In this document: positions 1 to 8,700 of the stretch, one piece after another
How the letters are laid out: every line of letters starts with the position of its first letter
How positions within the stretch are numbered: position 1 is the first letter of the stretch
Source: Chloroflexia bacterium
Lineage (GTDB): Bacteria; Chloroflexota; Chloroflexia; QHBQ01; JADMIH01
Length of the DNA: 10,870 nucleotides
Assembly (NCBI GenBank): GCA_025927935.1
Contig: JAICKM010000173.1
Span: 1-10,870 of the forward strand
Reading direction: 5' to 3'
Position numbers and translations under genes: made by a program
The notes under the pieces: generated by a model
Databases searched by the model: none
What the model was told of the DNA's origin: nothing
Seen by the model: only the letters and a program-made list of their open reading frames with translations

Positions 1-223
<223 letters not shown>

Positions 224-257
224 GACAACACGGTGCACTGCTGGGCGGCGGACCGGT

Positions 258-284
258 TTGAAACCCGCCTCTACAACGCAAAAT
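258..284 (+). promoter_or_regulatory. Weak candidate promoter ahead of the winged-helix gene
   Basis: TTGAAA at 258-263 matches the -35 consensus at five of six positions. CAAAAT at 279-284 matches the -10 at four of six, but the spacer is only 15 bp. It lies in the 126-nt gap after the dehydrogenase gene. The short spacer makes this tentative. Confidence 0.2.
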
Positions 285-349
285 CACCGTGGCGGACTAC
301 CCGGGCAAAGCACCTACACTGCCATGCCGCGTTAGGCCAAGGAGACACC

Positions 350-1471
350 ATGAGCGATCTCACCTGGGCGCAGGTCCATGCCTGGCGCCTGAGCCGGCAT
401 CACCTGGGGGAACGCGCCCCGCACGCGCAAGCTCTGACGGTCGTTGACGCGATCTGCGGCTTGCACGCCCAGATGATGTCGGCGGCGGAACTGGCCCTCT
501 GGGCGCGCGTCGCGGATGTCACGCCCGACGACGTGCGCGATGCCCTCTGGACCCGGCGCGCGCTGGTGAAAACCTGGGCCATGCGCGGCACGCTGCACCT
601 GCTGACCGCCGAGATGTTCCCCATCTATGTCGCCGCCGCGCGCCCCCGCGCCAACTATCGCAAGCCGTCCTGGCTCAAGTATCACAGCGTGACCCTGGCC
701 GAGATCGAAGCGATCATCGAGGCGGTGCCCACCGTACTCGACGGCCGCTGCCTCACGCGGGAAGAACTGGCGGACGAGATTGCCCGCTTACTTGGAGCAC
801 CCCATGTGGGCGAGCTATTGCGATCCGGCTGGGGCGCGTTGCTGAAGCCTGCCGCCTATCACGGCTACCTCTGCTTCGGCCCCAGCCAGGGCCAAGCCGT
901 GACCTTCGTGCGCCCCGACCAGTGGCTGGGCGGCCTGCGCGCGGTCGATCCCGACCAGGCGCAACAGGAGGTGTTGCGCCACTATCTGACCGCCTACGGC
1001 CCGGCCACGCGGGAGGAGTTCGAGCGCTGGTGGGGCATGGAGCCGCGCGACGCCCGGCGGTTGTTCGCCGCTATGGCAGCGGAACTGGCGGAAGTCACGG
1101 TAGAGGGCCGGCCCGCCTGGGCGTTGGCCGCCACGGTGGACGCGATACGCGCGCTGGCGGAGCCGGCCGGCGTCCGGCTCTTGCCCAACTTCGACCCCTA
1201 TGTGGTGGCCCTGGCGCGCGAGTCCGCGTACCTGCTGCCTAATGGGTACAAGGACCGCGTCTACCGGACCGCCGGGTGGATCTCGCCGGTGGTGCTCGCG
1301 GCGGGCCGGATGGTGGGCGTCTGGGAATACGAGAAGCAGCGTTCGCGCATCCGGGTGACGGCGGAGATGTTCGCGCCCCCATCCGCGGTAGTCCAACGCG
1401 GGATCGCGGCGGAAGCGGAGCGCCTGGGCGCCTTCCTCGGCGCGCCCGCGGAGGTCACGATAAGCGCATAA
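350..1471 (+). CDS. Winged-helix DNA-binding protein of the HTH_42 / AlkZ-like family
   Basis: The 373-residue protein starts at ATG 350, chosen because AAGGAG at 339-344 sits 5 nt upstream; an in-frame ATG-less extension to 233 has no ribosome site. Family signatures are GLHAQMMSAAELALWAR at residues 37-53, LVKTWAMRGTLHLL at 72-85, a central helical region with GWGALLKPAAYHGYLCFG at about 160-177, LLPNFDPYVV at 277-286 and a C-terminal AGWISPVVLAAGRMVGVWEYEK. These match the HTH_42 (DUF1006, YcaQ) superfamily. Characterised members (Streptomyces AlkZ, E. coli AlkX/YcaQ) are DNA glycosylases that remove bulky alkylated bases or unhook interstrand crosslinks. AlkZ uses a Q-x-Q motif; here the equivalent place reads H39-A40-Q41. 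The length fits the family. DNA glycosylase activity is an inference; a non-catalytic DNA-binding role remains possible. It stands alone, with no adjacent biosynthetic cluster. Confidence 0.85.
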   Translation: MSDLTWAQVHAWRLSRHHLGERAPHAQALTVVDAICGLHAQMMSAAELALWARVADVTPDDVRDALWTRRALVKTWAMRGTLHLLTAEMFPIYVAAARPRANYRKPSWLKYHSVTLAEIEAIIEAVPTVLDGRCLTREELADEIARLLGAPHVGELLRSGWGALLKPAAYHGYLCFGPSQGQAVTFVRPDQWLGGLRAVDPDQAQQEVLRHYLTAYGPATREEFERWWGMEPRDARRLFAAMAAELAEVTVEGRPAWALAATVDAIRALAEPAGVRLLPNFDPYVVALARESAYLLPNGYKDRVYRTAGWISPVVLAAGRMVGVWEYEKQRSRIRVTAEMFAPPSAVVQRGIAAEAERLGAFLGAPAEVTISA

Positions 1472-1740
1472 TCTCCGGCGTCGGCCTCGCCCGCCCGGTA
1501 CCACCGTCGGGTAAACGCATCGTCGCGATCCCCCTCGCGAAAGCTCTTCCAACCGCCCACTACCATAACGGGCCGCGAGTCCCGCGCCATGTGCAAGACT
1601 TGCCGTGGGGCTGTGCAATTGCCCAGTCCAGCGATTGGCATAGATATTGCCTTATTAGCTGAGAAACCGGCCCGGGCGTTCCCGTGACAGCATGACTGTT
1701 GCCGCGATCTTTGCACCGGCGCCCGTTGGAGGTGACTACA
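1472..1740. other. Intergenic gap between winged-helix and BON genes
   Basis: These 269 bases hold no gene I can support. A short inverted repeat, TCGCGA at 1523-1528 and 1535-1540 around a six-base loop, could be a hairpin after the winged-helix gene but has no T-run. The right part becomes markedly less GC-rich near 1620-1660, where a promoter for the BON gene would be expected. Confidence 0.5.
1619..1648 (+). promoter_or_regulatory. Candidate promoter for the BON-domain gene
   Basis: TTGCCC at 1619-1624 (four of six -35 positions) and GATATT at 1643-1648 (four of six -10 positions) are separated by 18 bp in the AT-richest part of the gap. The BON start codon is about 90 nt downstream. The match is weak; the local AT enrichment is the main support. 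Confidence 0.25.
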
Positions 1741-2049
1741 ATGAGTGATATCGATCTTGCGCGGACCGTGCGCCGGATCCTCGCTTTGCTCTTAGATGAT
1801 ATCGATACGGTGCAAGTGGAAGTAGAACACGGCGTCGTTTATCTGGAAGGTGTCGCGGTCAGTGCCGCGGAAAAGCAGAAGATTGATCTGCACATCCGGC
1901 GGGTGACCGGCGTGCGGCAAGTCGTGAACTGCCTGTCGTTGGAACATGTGGCGCGCCTGGCGCGGGAACTGAACGTGTCCCCGCCCCGCCCGTCTATATC
2001 AACACTTGACTTCGAGTCGTTACAGCCGGGAAATCACAGCCCCGGCTGA
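1741..2049 (+). CDS. Small single-BON-domain protein
   Basis: The 102-residue protein begins at ATG 1741, fixed by a strong GGAGGTG at 1728-1734 with a 6-nt spacer. Residues about 3-70 form one complete BON domain: a first helix (DLARTVRRILALLLDD), a strand pair V-Q-V-E-V-E-H-G-V-V-Y-L-E-G-V-A, a second helix (SAAEKQKIDLHIRRV) and the closing T-G-V-R-Q-V-V-N-C-L strand. BON domains are thought to bind phospholipid or other ligands. Most are exported, or are fused to CBS or peptidoglycan-binding domains, but this one has no signal peptide, lipobox or second domain. A single Cys lies in the last strand. The C-terminal tail of about 30 residues is polar and Pro/Ser-rich. Its stop is only about 20 nt before an IS630 element, so its original terminator is now separated from it. 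The domain call is firm; the role is unknown. Confidence 0.8.
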   Translation: MSDIDLARTVRRILALLLDDIDTVQVEVEHGVVYLEGVAVSAAEKQKIDLHIRRVTGVRQVVNCLSLEHVARLARELNVSPPRPSISTLDFESLQPGNHSPG

Positions 2050-2068
2050 CAGCGCAGAGCCATGGTCC

Positions 2069-2095
2069 TATAGTATTCAAGAAAAAGAATCCGAA
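2069..2095 (+). repeat. IS630 left terminal inverted repeat
   Basis: This 27-bp end begins TATAGTATTC and finishes ATCCGAA. It is complementary to 3251-3277 at 26 of 27 positions; the single mismatch is an A here against T at position 21. Matching stops abruptly outside base 2069, which marks the border of the element or its TA target duplication. Confidence 0.92.
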
Positions 2096-2104
2096 AGGAG
2101 GTGA
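2094..2104 (+). promoter_or_regulatory. Perfect Shine-Dalgarno sequence inside the IS left end
   Basis: AAAGGAGGTGA is an exact complement of the universal 16S rRNA 3' end (TCACCTCCTTT). It is not the transposase ribosome site, which is AGGAGG at 2152-2157. The nearest start codons are GTG 2118 and ATG 2125. They open reading frames of 20 codons (to 2180) and 16 codons (to 2175), both running across the transposase start at 2165. A leader peptide translationally coupled to the transposase is possible, but the spacings of 13 and 20 nt are long. Confidence 0.4.
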
Positions 2105-2164
2105 CAAAAAGCCGAAGGTGCCGTATGCTGGAGCGAATCTCACTTCTCTCCAGGAGGCACCCCG

Positions 2165-3250
2165 ATGGCCCTTAGCATAACCCTCACCCGACCGACTGTC
2201 AAGGCATTGCACCAACTGGCGCTCACCGCCAGCCACGCGGGCGACCATGCCGCGGTGCGCCGCTGCTTGGCCCTCGTGCAGTACGCCGCCACCCGCTGCG
2301 TGGCGACCGTGGCCGCCACGGCCGCCGTCCATGTCGATAGTGTGTATGCCTGGTTGCAGATTCTGCTCCGCGAGGGGGTGGCCGGTTTGCGCTCCGCCGC
2401 CAAGGCGGGTCGGCCCGCCAAACTCACCGGGGAGCAGAAAGCCCGCCTGCGGGAACTACTGCTGGCCGGCCCGGAAGCCGCCGGGTATGCGACCGGCGCC
2501 TGGCATAGTCCGCTCGTCGCCGCCTTGATCGAACGCGCGTTCGGCGTGCGCTACGCGGTGGGCTATCTGCCGGCCCTCTTACGCAGTCTCGGCTTCAGTT
2601 ACCAGAAGGCGCGCTTTGTGTCCGATCATCTCAATGCCGCCGCGCGCCAGCAGTGGCTCACCGCGACCTGGCCACAGATCGTGGCCACCGCCCAGGCGCA
2701 AGGAGCGCTGTTGCTCTTTGGCGATGAGGCCAGTTTCGCCCAATGGGGCAGTTTAGGCTATAGTTGGGCCCCGCGGGGCCAGCAACCGACCGTGTTGACC
2801 ACGGGGCGGCGCAAGGGGTATAAGGTCTGGGGGTTGGTGGAGTGGCGCCGCGGGCGGCTGTTTTGGCACGGGCAGGAGGACCGCCTGACGGGCGCGGGCT
2901 ACGGTGCCTTTCTGGAACAGGTGTTAACGCAGACCGACCGGCCCATCGTGCTGGTCCAAGACGGCGCCCGCTACCATACCAGCCGCGAGGTGCAAGCGTG
3001 GCTGGCCGCGCAGACCGGGCGGTTGCAGGTGTACCAACTGCCCAGCTATTCGCCGGATTACAATCCCATTGAGCATCTGTGGCGGGAGGTCAAGGCCGGG
3101 ACGCACAACGCCTACTTTCCCACGTTTGACGCGTTGACGGCGCGCGTGGAGGAGCGGTTGGCGGCGTTAAACAGCGATCCAGCGCGCGTCCGGCGCCTGC
3201 TGGGTACGCCGCTTGATGTCTATGCCGAGCGTTTCCCGGCAGCGGCGTGA
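2165..3250 (+). CDS. IS630-family DDE transposase
   Basis: The 361-residue enzyme cuts and rejoins the ends of its own element. It starts at ATG 2165, with AGGAGG at 2152-2157 seven nt upstream. The N-terminal third (about 10-75) is a helix-turn-helix region, followed by the K-A-G-R-P linker at 80-84 and a second winged-helix-type segment (about 88-145, ending L-R-S-L-G-F-S-Y-Q-K-A-R). The catalytic DDE core shows D187 in LLFGDEASF, D266 in IVLVQDGARYH and E303 in YSPDYNPIEHLWREVK. These are the three metal ligands in the order and spacing typical of IS630 and Tc1/mariner enzymes. No frameshift or premature stop is present, and the family's single-frame length is complete. It is the only gene in the element and ends directly at the right inverted repeat. 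Confidence 0.95.
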   Translation: MALSITLTRPTVKALHQLALTASHAGDHAAVRRCLALVQYAATRCVATVAATAAVHVDSVYAWLQILLREGVAGLRSAAKAGRPAKLTGEQKARLRELLLAGPEAAGYATGAWHSPLVAALIERAFGVRYAVGYLPALLRSLGFSYQKARFVSDHLNAAARQQWLTATWPQIVATAQAQGALLLFGDEASFAQWGSLGYSWAPRGQQPTVLTTGRRKGYKVWGLVEWRRGRLFWHGQEDRLTGAGYGAFLEQVLTQTDRPIVLVQDGARYHTSREVQAWLAAQTGRLQVYQLPSYSPDYNPIEHLWREVKAGTHNAYFPTFDALTARVEERLAALNSDPARVRRLLGTPLDVYAERFPAAA

Positions 3251-3277
3251 TTCGGAATCTTTTTCTTGAATACTATA
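3251..3277 (-). repeat. IS630 right terminal inverted repeat
   Basis: This is the reverse complement of 2069-2095 with one mismatch. It begins immediately after the transposase stop codon at 3248-3250, so the coding region reaches the transposase-binding end of the element. The following bases (TAAGCGC) no longer match the left flank. Confidence 0.92.
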
Positions 3278-3291
3278 TAAGCGCACCAGGC

Positions 3292-3323
3292 AAGAGGGGC
3301 GCTCCTTAATCGGAGCGCCTCTT
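3292..3323. terminator. GC-rich hairpin, probable bidirectional terminator
   Basis: AAGAGG(G)GCGCTCC at 3292-3305 pairs with GGAGCGCCTCTT at 3312-3323 around a six-base TTAATC loop, with one bulged G. Read on the - strand it lies 10 nt past the YbbR stop codon, the usual place for an operon end. Read on the + strand it follows the IS element and a short CTTCTT tail. The U-tracts are weak in both directions. Before the IS arrived it would have stood about 50 nt past the BON stop and so served both convergent transcripts. Confidence 0.65.
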
Positions 3324-3333
3324 CTTGATCGAC

Positions 3334-4989
3334 TCAGCCGGCCCCCTGCCCCGCGCGCCGGGAAGTTGTGGTCGCGGGAGGCGTTGCCGAGACCGCCGGC
3401 AATGGGCTGGGCGAGGGACCGGACGAGGGACTGGGCGGCGGACTCGGCGACGGCGCGGGCGAGGAACCCGGCGACTCGGTGGGGGTGAGCAGCGGCGGCA
3501 CGAGCGGGGCGACCAGCGTCGGCTCGGGCAACGCCGTGGGCGGCCCGCTGATGGTCACGGTGATTTCCTGTGGGTCCCAGGTCTTGAGGGTGGTCCGCGG
3601 CGGCACGGTGATGGCCGGGGTCAGCTTGTACGTGCCCACGCCGTAGCCCGTCAGGTCCAGCACCGCGCGCACACTGTCGGGTTTGAGGTCTTGCAGCGCA
3701 TCAAAGGGGCCGCTGACCGTGATATCGACCCGATCCGGCGATTCGACGCTAACCAGGCCGGGCGCCAGCCCGGTATGCGTCACCTGGGCGGAGAGCTGAG
3801 TCTTGGTGCTTAGCTCCTCGATCACGACGCGCACCTGCACCTGGTTGTGCTGCGTCTGCGGCCAGAGCGTCAGGCCGTTCGTCAGCGGCACGGTGATGTT
3901 CACTTGCACCGTCTGGGTTGCGCCGCCGATGGACACCGGTGCTGTTTCCAGGAAGTTGAGCGGTTCCAGCACATTGGGCGGGCCATAGGCCGTCAGCGTG
4001 GTCGGTTGCACTGTGATATCGGTCACGACGTAGCCGGGCGCGGGGGCGCCTTCGACCGGCGCGTGGACCGGCAGCGTCTTATAGTTCACGACCTGTTGAA
4101 TGGCGACCACCACGTTGACGTACTGCGGCTGGAAGTCGAGTCCGGTGATCTCGCGTCCGGCGAAATCGAGGGCCTGCGGCGCCACCTCGCCGGCCTGCGT
4201 GCCTTGCTTGTTATCCACGTCCACCTGGGCCACGACCTGGTCGATCCGATCGACCTGGTCGCGCGGACCGCGCACCACCACCTCGGAGGGGCGCACCTGT
4301 TGCGTTTCAATTTGGTAGCCGAGGCCGGGCCGGCCCATCGGGCGCACCTGGACCGGCATCCGCCTGTCGCTGACTTCGATCACCTGGACCTGGATCTGGC
4401 TCGGCTCGACGATGACGCGGTCGGCATCACTGGGGGCCGCGACCTGGACCGGCACCCGGTACGTGCCGGGGCCTTTGCCGGCCAGGTCGATGTACGCGGT
4501 AAAGTCGGAACTGCGCAACCGCGCCAGCACGTCGGCGGGCGCTTGCGCCGTGATCGTGACGTTGCCCAGGTCATTGCTCAGGCTCAGGTTCTTGTCCAGC
4601 CCCCGCGCCACGACCGCGATGCGGCTATAGGTGCTCGACCCCGACGGATTCTCCAGGTTGAGGACATACATCCAGAGCAGCGAAGCAATGGTGAAGGCCA
4701 GCAAGAGGCGGCTCAGCCGCTCCCATCCGACCCAGGTGCGCCGGGGCCGGGGCCGCGGTTTGCGCGGCAGCGCGGGGACCGCGGGCTCGATGGGCCGGGT
4801 GGCGCCCCGCGCGGGCGGCGCGGGCGGCGCGGGCGGGGCCGCCGATTCGCTACGCGACTCCACCTCCGCCACCGGGGCGCCCGGCTCGCGCAGCGTGCTT
4901 AAGATCAGTTCGGTTGTATCGTCGCGCCCGTTCTTATACCCCGGCTCGGTGCCGGCGCGGTCGGACGTGGGACGGCGGGGGTCGTTCAT
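3334..4989 (-). CDS. ybbR: YbbR-domain protein (CdaR-like regulator of the diadenylate cyclase)
   Basis: The 551-residue single-pass membrane protein starts at the ATG shared with the cdaA stop (ATGA at 4989-4986). Residues 1-85 are a cytoplasmic head, Pro/Ala/Arg-rich with an APPAPPAPPA run at 51-60. Residues about 91-110 (R-L-S-R-L-L-L-A-F-T-I-A-S-L-L-W-M-Y-V-L) form the membrane anchor. Outside lie four successive YbbR beta-repeats, roughly 120-206, 208-296, 303-390 and 395-481; recurring marks are V-V-V-R-G-P or V-T-I-S-G-P, V-x-V-D-V and G-T-Y. A Pro/Ser-rich tail (about 483-540, SPAPSPSPPPSPSS) ends the protein. In Firmicutes the homologue CdaR binds CdaA and modulates c-di-AMP synthesis. 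The same pairing here supports that role, though regulation in this organism is inferred. Unlike in many Firmicutes, no glmM follows: a hairpin and an IS element come next. Confidence 0.9.
   Translation of the reverse strand: MNDPRRPTSDRAGTEPGYKNGRDDTTELILSTLREPGAPVAEVESRSESAAPPAPPAPPARGATRPIEPAVPALPRKPRPRPRRTWVGWERLSRLLLAFTIASLLWMYVLNLENPSGSSTYSRIAVVARGLDKNLSLSNDLGNVTITAQAPADVLARLRSSDFTAYIDLAGKGPGTYRVPVQVAAPSDADRVIVEPSQIQVQVIEVSDRRMPVQVRPMGRPGLGYQIETQQVRPSEVVVRGPRDQVDRIDQVVAQVDVDNKQGTQAGEVAPQALDFAGREITGLDFQPQYVNVVVAIQQVVNYKTLPVHAPVEGAPAPGYVVTDITVQPTTLTAYGPPNVLEPLNFLETAPVSIGGATQTVQVNITVPLTNGLTLWPQTQHNQVQVRVVIEELSTKTQLSAQVTHTGLAPGLVSVESPDRVDITVSGPFDALQDLKPDSVRAVLDLTGYGVGTYKLTPAITVPPRTTLKTWDPQEITVTISGPPTALPEPTLVAPLVPPLLTPTESPGSSPAPSPSPPPSPSSGPSPSPLPAVSATPPATTTSRRAGQGAG
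4811..4837 (-). repeat. Three tandem 9-bp repeats in the YbbR gene
   Basis: The unit GCGGGCGGC (plus-strand reading) occurs three times, the last copy with one changed base. On the coding strand it encodes the Ala-Pro-Pro repeats of the cytoplasmic head. Because the unit is a multiple of three, slippage would only lengthen or shorten the linker. Confidence 0.75.
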
Positions 4990-5789
4990 GCTAGGGCCTC
5001 GTGGGGCAGCGCCACATTGAGCAGCCCGGCGAGGACTGTGCGCAAGCGCTCGGGACTGAGATTGCCGACCAGGCGACCGTTCGTCGCCACCCCAATAGTG
5101 CCCTTCTCCTCGGAGACGACCACGGAGACGGCGTCGGAGTGTTCGGAAATACCGAGCGCGGCGCGGTGGCGCGTACCGTAGTGTTGAGCGCCGAGCACCT
5201 GGTCGGTCAGCGGCAGCACGGCGCTGGCGGCGATGATGCGCGGCCCGCGCACGATAATCGCGCCGTCATGTAGCGGCGAGTTGGGATAGAAGATCGTGGC
5301 GATAAGCTGGCTGGTTACTTCGGCGTCCAGGGGGATACCCCGGTCGGCATACTCTTGCAGACCGGTCTGGCGTTCGAGGACGATTAAGGCGCCGGTGTGC
5401 TGGCGGCTGAACTGGGTACAGGCCGCCACGATGGCATCAATAGTGGACGCCATATCGCCGGGACGGCGGCGCCCGCGCGTCAAGTAGGCGCCAGTGCGAC
5501 CCACCTGTTCCAGGGCGCGGCGGAGTTCGGGCTGGAAAATAATCGGAATGCCGACCAGCAGCGCCAGGCCCGAGTTGCGGATCAGCCAGGTAAGGGTGGT
5601 CAATTGGAACACCGTACTGACCAGGGCGGTCGCCAGCCAGAGGATCACCACCCCGCGCGCCAGCATCGTCGCCCGCGTGCCGCGGAACACCGACAGGATC
5701 CAATAAAAGATCAGGGTTACTGCCGCCAGGTCGAGCAGAGTAGACGGGTTCGTGGTAATGCGCGACAGTATCCAGTTGACCTGCGGCAT
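4986..5789 (-). CDS. cdaA: CdaA-type diadenylate cyclase, membrane-bound
   Basis: The 267-residue enzyme condenses two ATP into cyclic di-AMP. Three N-terminal membrane helices (about 18-37, 43-62 and 66-86) precede a short amphipathic linker and the DAC domain (about 110-262). Both catalytic signatures are intact: D175-G176-A177 in SPLHDGAIIV and R207-H208-R209 in YGTRHRAALGISE. The domain order and length are those of CdaA (YbbP/DacA), not of DisA or CdaS. The start is ATG 5789, with GGGAGGT at 5804-5798 eight nt upstream; that site overlaps the stop of the TPR gene, and the intergenic gap is 6 nt. The gene ends in an ATGA overlap with the YbbR gene, so synthesis of the pair is probably translationally coupled. 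c-di-AMP usually controls potassium and osmolyte transport and envelope homeostasis; its targets here cannot be seen. Confidence 0.96.
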   Translation of the reverse strand: MPQVNWILSRITTNPSTLLDLAAVTLIFYWILSVFRGTRATMLARGVVILWLATALVSTVFQLTTLTWLIRNSGLALLVGIPIIFQPELRRALEQVGRTGAYLTRGRRRPGDMASTIDAIVAACTQFSRQHTGALIVLERQTGLQEYADRGIPLDAEVTSQLIATIFYPNSPLHDGAIIVRGPRIIAASAVLPLTDQVLGAQHYGTRHRAALGISEHSDAVSVVVSEEKGTIGVATNGRLVGNLSPERLRTVLAGLLNVALPHEALA

Positions 5790-5795
5790 GGGCCG

Positions 5796-8700
5796 CTACC
5801 TCCCGCTTGCCGGCTGGCGACTACCTCCGGAGTGGTCCTGCGCGAGGCGCTGCATTTCGGCCTGAAGAGCGGCCAATTGCTGATCCTTGGTGGGTTCCAG
5901 CCGGCGCAAGCGCCCATAGAGGCGCGCCGCCTGACCAAACTCGTGCTGCTCGGCCAGCACTTCGGCCAGAGCGTAGTACGACTCCGTATCGTTGGGGGCG
6001 AGGGCGATTAGCTCATGTAGAGCCGCAATCGCGTCCTTCGACCGTTTCTGCTGCAAGTAGATTTCGGCGATCCGCTTCTGTTCGCGGGTCGCCTCCGGCA
6101 TCTTACCGGTGGCAATATACAGGTGAATGAGTTGCTGACGGGCATCAACATCGCCCGGCGCCATACGCAAGATGCGCTCGTAGATGGCGAAGGATTCGCG
6201 CAACTGGCCCATCTGCCAGTAGATATCGGCGCCGCGCTGGTAGGTCCGCACGGCATCCTTGACCATGCCGGCCTTGCGCTGCAACTCGGCCAGGATCTCC
6301 AACTCGGCAAGACCGAGATCGATGTAACCGATCTTGAGATAGGTATCGGCCAGTTTCTGGCGCACGGTGATATTGTTGGGCGCCAGCTTGGACATCGTGC
6401 CCAGCGTTTCGATCACCTTTTCGATCTGGCCGCTATCCTGGTAATGGCTGATCAGCTCGTCCAGCGCGACCAGCGCCGCGCCCAACTGGCCCTGCAAGAA
6501 ATAGAGCTCGGCCAGTTGGGTGTAGATCTCCCGGTCGTAGGGCGCGTGCGCCTTCGCCGCCTGTAGCGCCTGGATCGCCTGGGCATTATCGCCGTGTAAT
6601 ATATGGGCCTGGGCCAGCGGCTGATAGAGATCGATCCGCGTGGGCAGCTTCAAAAACTCCAGCTTGGGGCGCGGGGAAGGAGTCACCCGCTCGCTTTCCA
6701 GCAGTTGCATCGCCGCGTTCAGCAGCCGCAGCGCGCCGTCGCCGTCGCGCGCATCGAGCGCCAGGTGCGCCCGCCGGACGCGCAGCAGGAGGCCCAGGAA
6801 ACTGCGATCCGCGGCGGGGAGCAGGCCCAGCCCGTTGTCCAGGGCTTCGGTCTCCGCCCGCAATTGCTGCTGCTCGGCGGCGGTCCGCGCCTCCGCATCC
6901 AGGGCGTCTTCCGGGATGGGCAGATCGTTCAGCAGCGCCAGGGCATAGAACATTTCAGGCCGGTCGCTGGTCAGAGCGAACCCGCGCAGGTCTTCCAGAA
7001 TCACTTGCCGGTCGCCATAATCGGCGGCGGCGCTCAACAACGTTTGGAGCACATCCCACTGGGTATCGTTGCCCAGCAGGACCATGGTCACGAACACGCG
7101 GGTCAGCGCCTGCTTGTTCTCCGGGTCGATCTGTAACGCGCGGCTGAACTCCGGCAGCGCATCCGCCGGGCGGTCGGCCCGCAGCAGATAGAGTCCGGTC
7201 CGCAGGCGCACCTCCGGATTTTGGGGCGCGATGGAGCGCAAGCGGCGCAATTCCTCGATCGCCTGCTCGCGCTGGCCGGTGCTGTAGTGCATATCGGCCA
7301 TGCTCAGGTATTCGTTCACGGCGGCGTCGTGCTGGCCCAGGTCCATGAGCAGCGTCGCCAGCTTGGTGCGGATGTTGACGTTCTCGGGCTGGAGCGCGAT
7401 CAGTTCCGGGAAGACCTGCGCCGCCGTCTCCATATCGCCCCGCACCATATAAACATCGATCACCGATTGCAGCTTAAGAATGGCGTCCTCGCGGCGCCCG
7501 CTCTGGCGGAAGATCTCGGCCAGGCGCAAATGGATGGGCAGGTAGTCCGCATCGAGGCGGATCACCTCATAGCAGCAATCGATGGCGGCCATCCACAGAC
7601 CCCGTTCGAGCAGCGCATCGGTCACGTCGACCAGCGCGGCAGTCTCGCCATCGAGCGGCATCCCTTCGTCGACCAGCACCGCCCGCAGCGCAAGGCTGGC
7701 GCCGGCCGCAGCAGCCGGGGACCCATTCGCGCTCGGCGGAGCAACTCGCGCCGTGATCGCGGGCGGCGCGACCGCGGTGGCCGTCGCGCCGGGAGCAGCG
7801 GTCTCCGTATCCGGCGGGGTCAGATCTTGCGCGCGCAAGAAATCGGTGATCGGGCGCAGCATCCCGGAACGGACCCGGCCCGTGCCTCCGGATGCGCCGC
7901 CCGCGTCGGACCCCGGCCCGCTGGAAACAAACTCCGGCGCGACCGGCACTGAGGGGGGCGCCGCGGATGCACCGCGCTTGGGTTCCGGCGCGGGCGGCGC
8001 CTCTTTAGAGGCAGGCTCCGGCGCGCCGCCGATGCTCTGTAACCGGGCGCTGATACCCTGGTCGTTGAGTTCATCGGCACGGGCCAGCAACTGGTCGGTG
8101 AACCCGCTGCGCCAGCGGCGCGCCTGGAGGAACGTCGCCAGCGTGGAGTACAGGCTGGCCGCCCGCGACGTATTGCCCTGGCCCAGATGGGCATCCGCCG
8201 CTGCTTGATAGAGGTCAATCAGGTCGTTAATCTCGTTCTTCGAGACGTGTTGCAGATCGACCAGGCTGACGGCGGCTTCATAGGCGCGCGTCGCCTCGGC
8301 CCGCTGGCCCAGGGTGCGGTAACATTCGCCCAGCGCGTACTGGCTTGACATGGCATATTCGGGATCGGCGGCGGATTTCTGCAACTGCTCCACCGCTTGC
8401 TTCCACTGCTTGTCTTGCTGGTAAAGCAGGCCCAGGCTGTAATGGAGGGCCGCGGTATCGAGGCCGGCCGATTGCGCCGCTTCCAACTGGACGCGGGCCG
8501 CCGCAAACTGGTTCTTCTCCTGGTACTGCATCGCTAGGTCGTACATCTGCTCCAGGTCGCGCTGGGCGGCCTGCCCCGGCCCACTGACGATGCGCAGCGT
8601 CTTCTCGTCAAACTGGGTGCCGGTGGCTTCGAGCTGGCGGCGGCGCAGGCGATAGAGCCAGTCACGCGCTTCGGGGTGGCTGTTGTCGAGGGCGAAGCCG

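Larger units (their letters stand above)
2069..3277 (+). mobile_element. IS630-family insertion sequence, apparently intact
   Basis: The element is about 1.2 kb, with one transposase gene of IS630/Tc1-mariner type and terminal inverted repeats matching over 27 positions with one mismatch. IS630 elements insert at and duplicate the dinucleotide TA. Both ends here read TATAG-type sequence, so the mobile part could be 2071-3275 or 2073-3273, with the outer TA as the duplicated target. The ends are AT-rich against the GC-rich surroundings, but the transposase gene is as GC-rich as the host genes, which suggests an element adapted to similar genomes. It sits between the BON gene and the hairpin at 3292-3323 and disrupts no coding sequence. 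With an undamaged open reading frame and matched ends it may be active. Confidence 0.92.

Noticed and set aside
1463..1590. Protein-like reading frame on the - strand (begins MARDSRPVMVVGGW) in the gap and 3' end of the winged-helix gene
   Set aside because: It runs antisense into a well-supported gene, has no ribosome site, matches no family I know, and long open frames on the opposite strand are common at this GC content.
3420..3490. Tandem GGCGACGGC-like repeats as a possible mobile or CRISPR-like repeat
   Set aside because: They encode the Pro/Ser-rich tail of the YbbR protein on the - strand; the repetition is codon-level low complexity without spacers.
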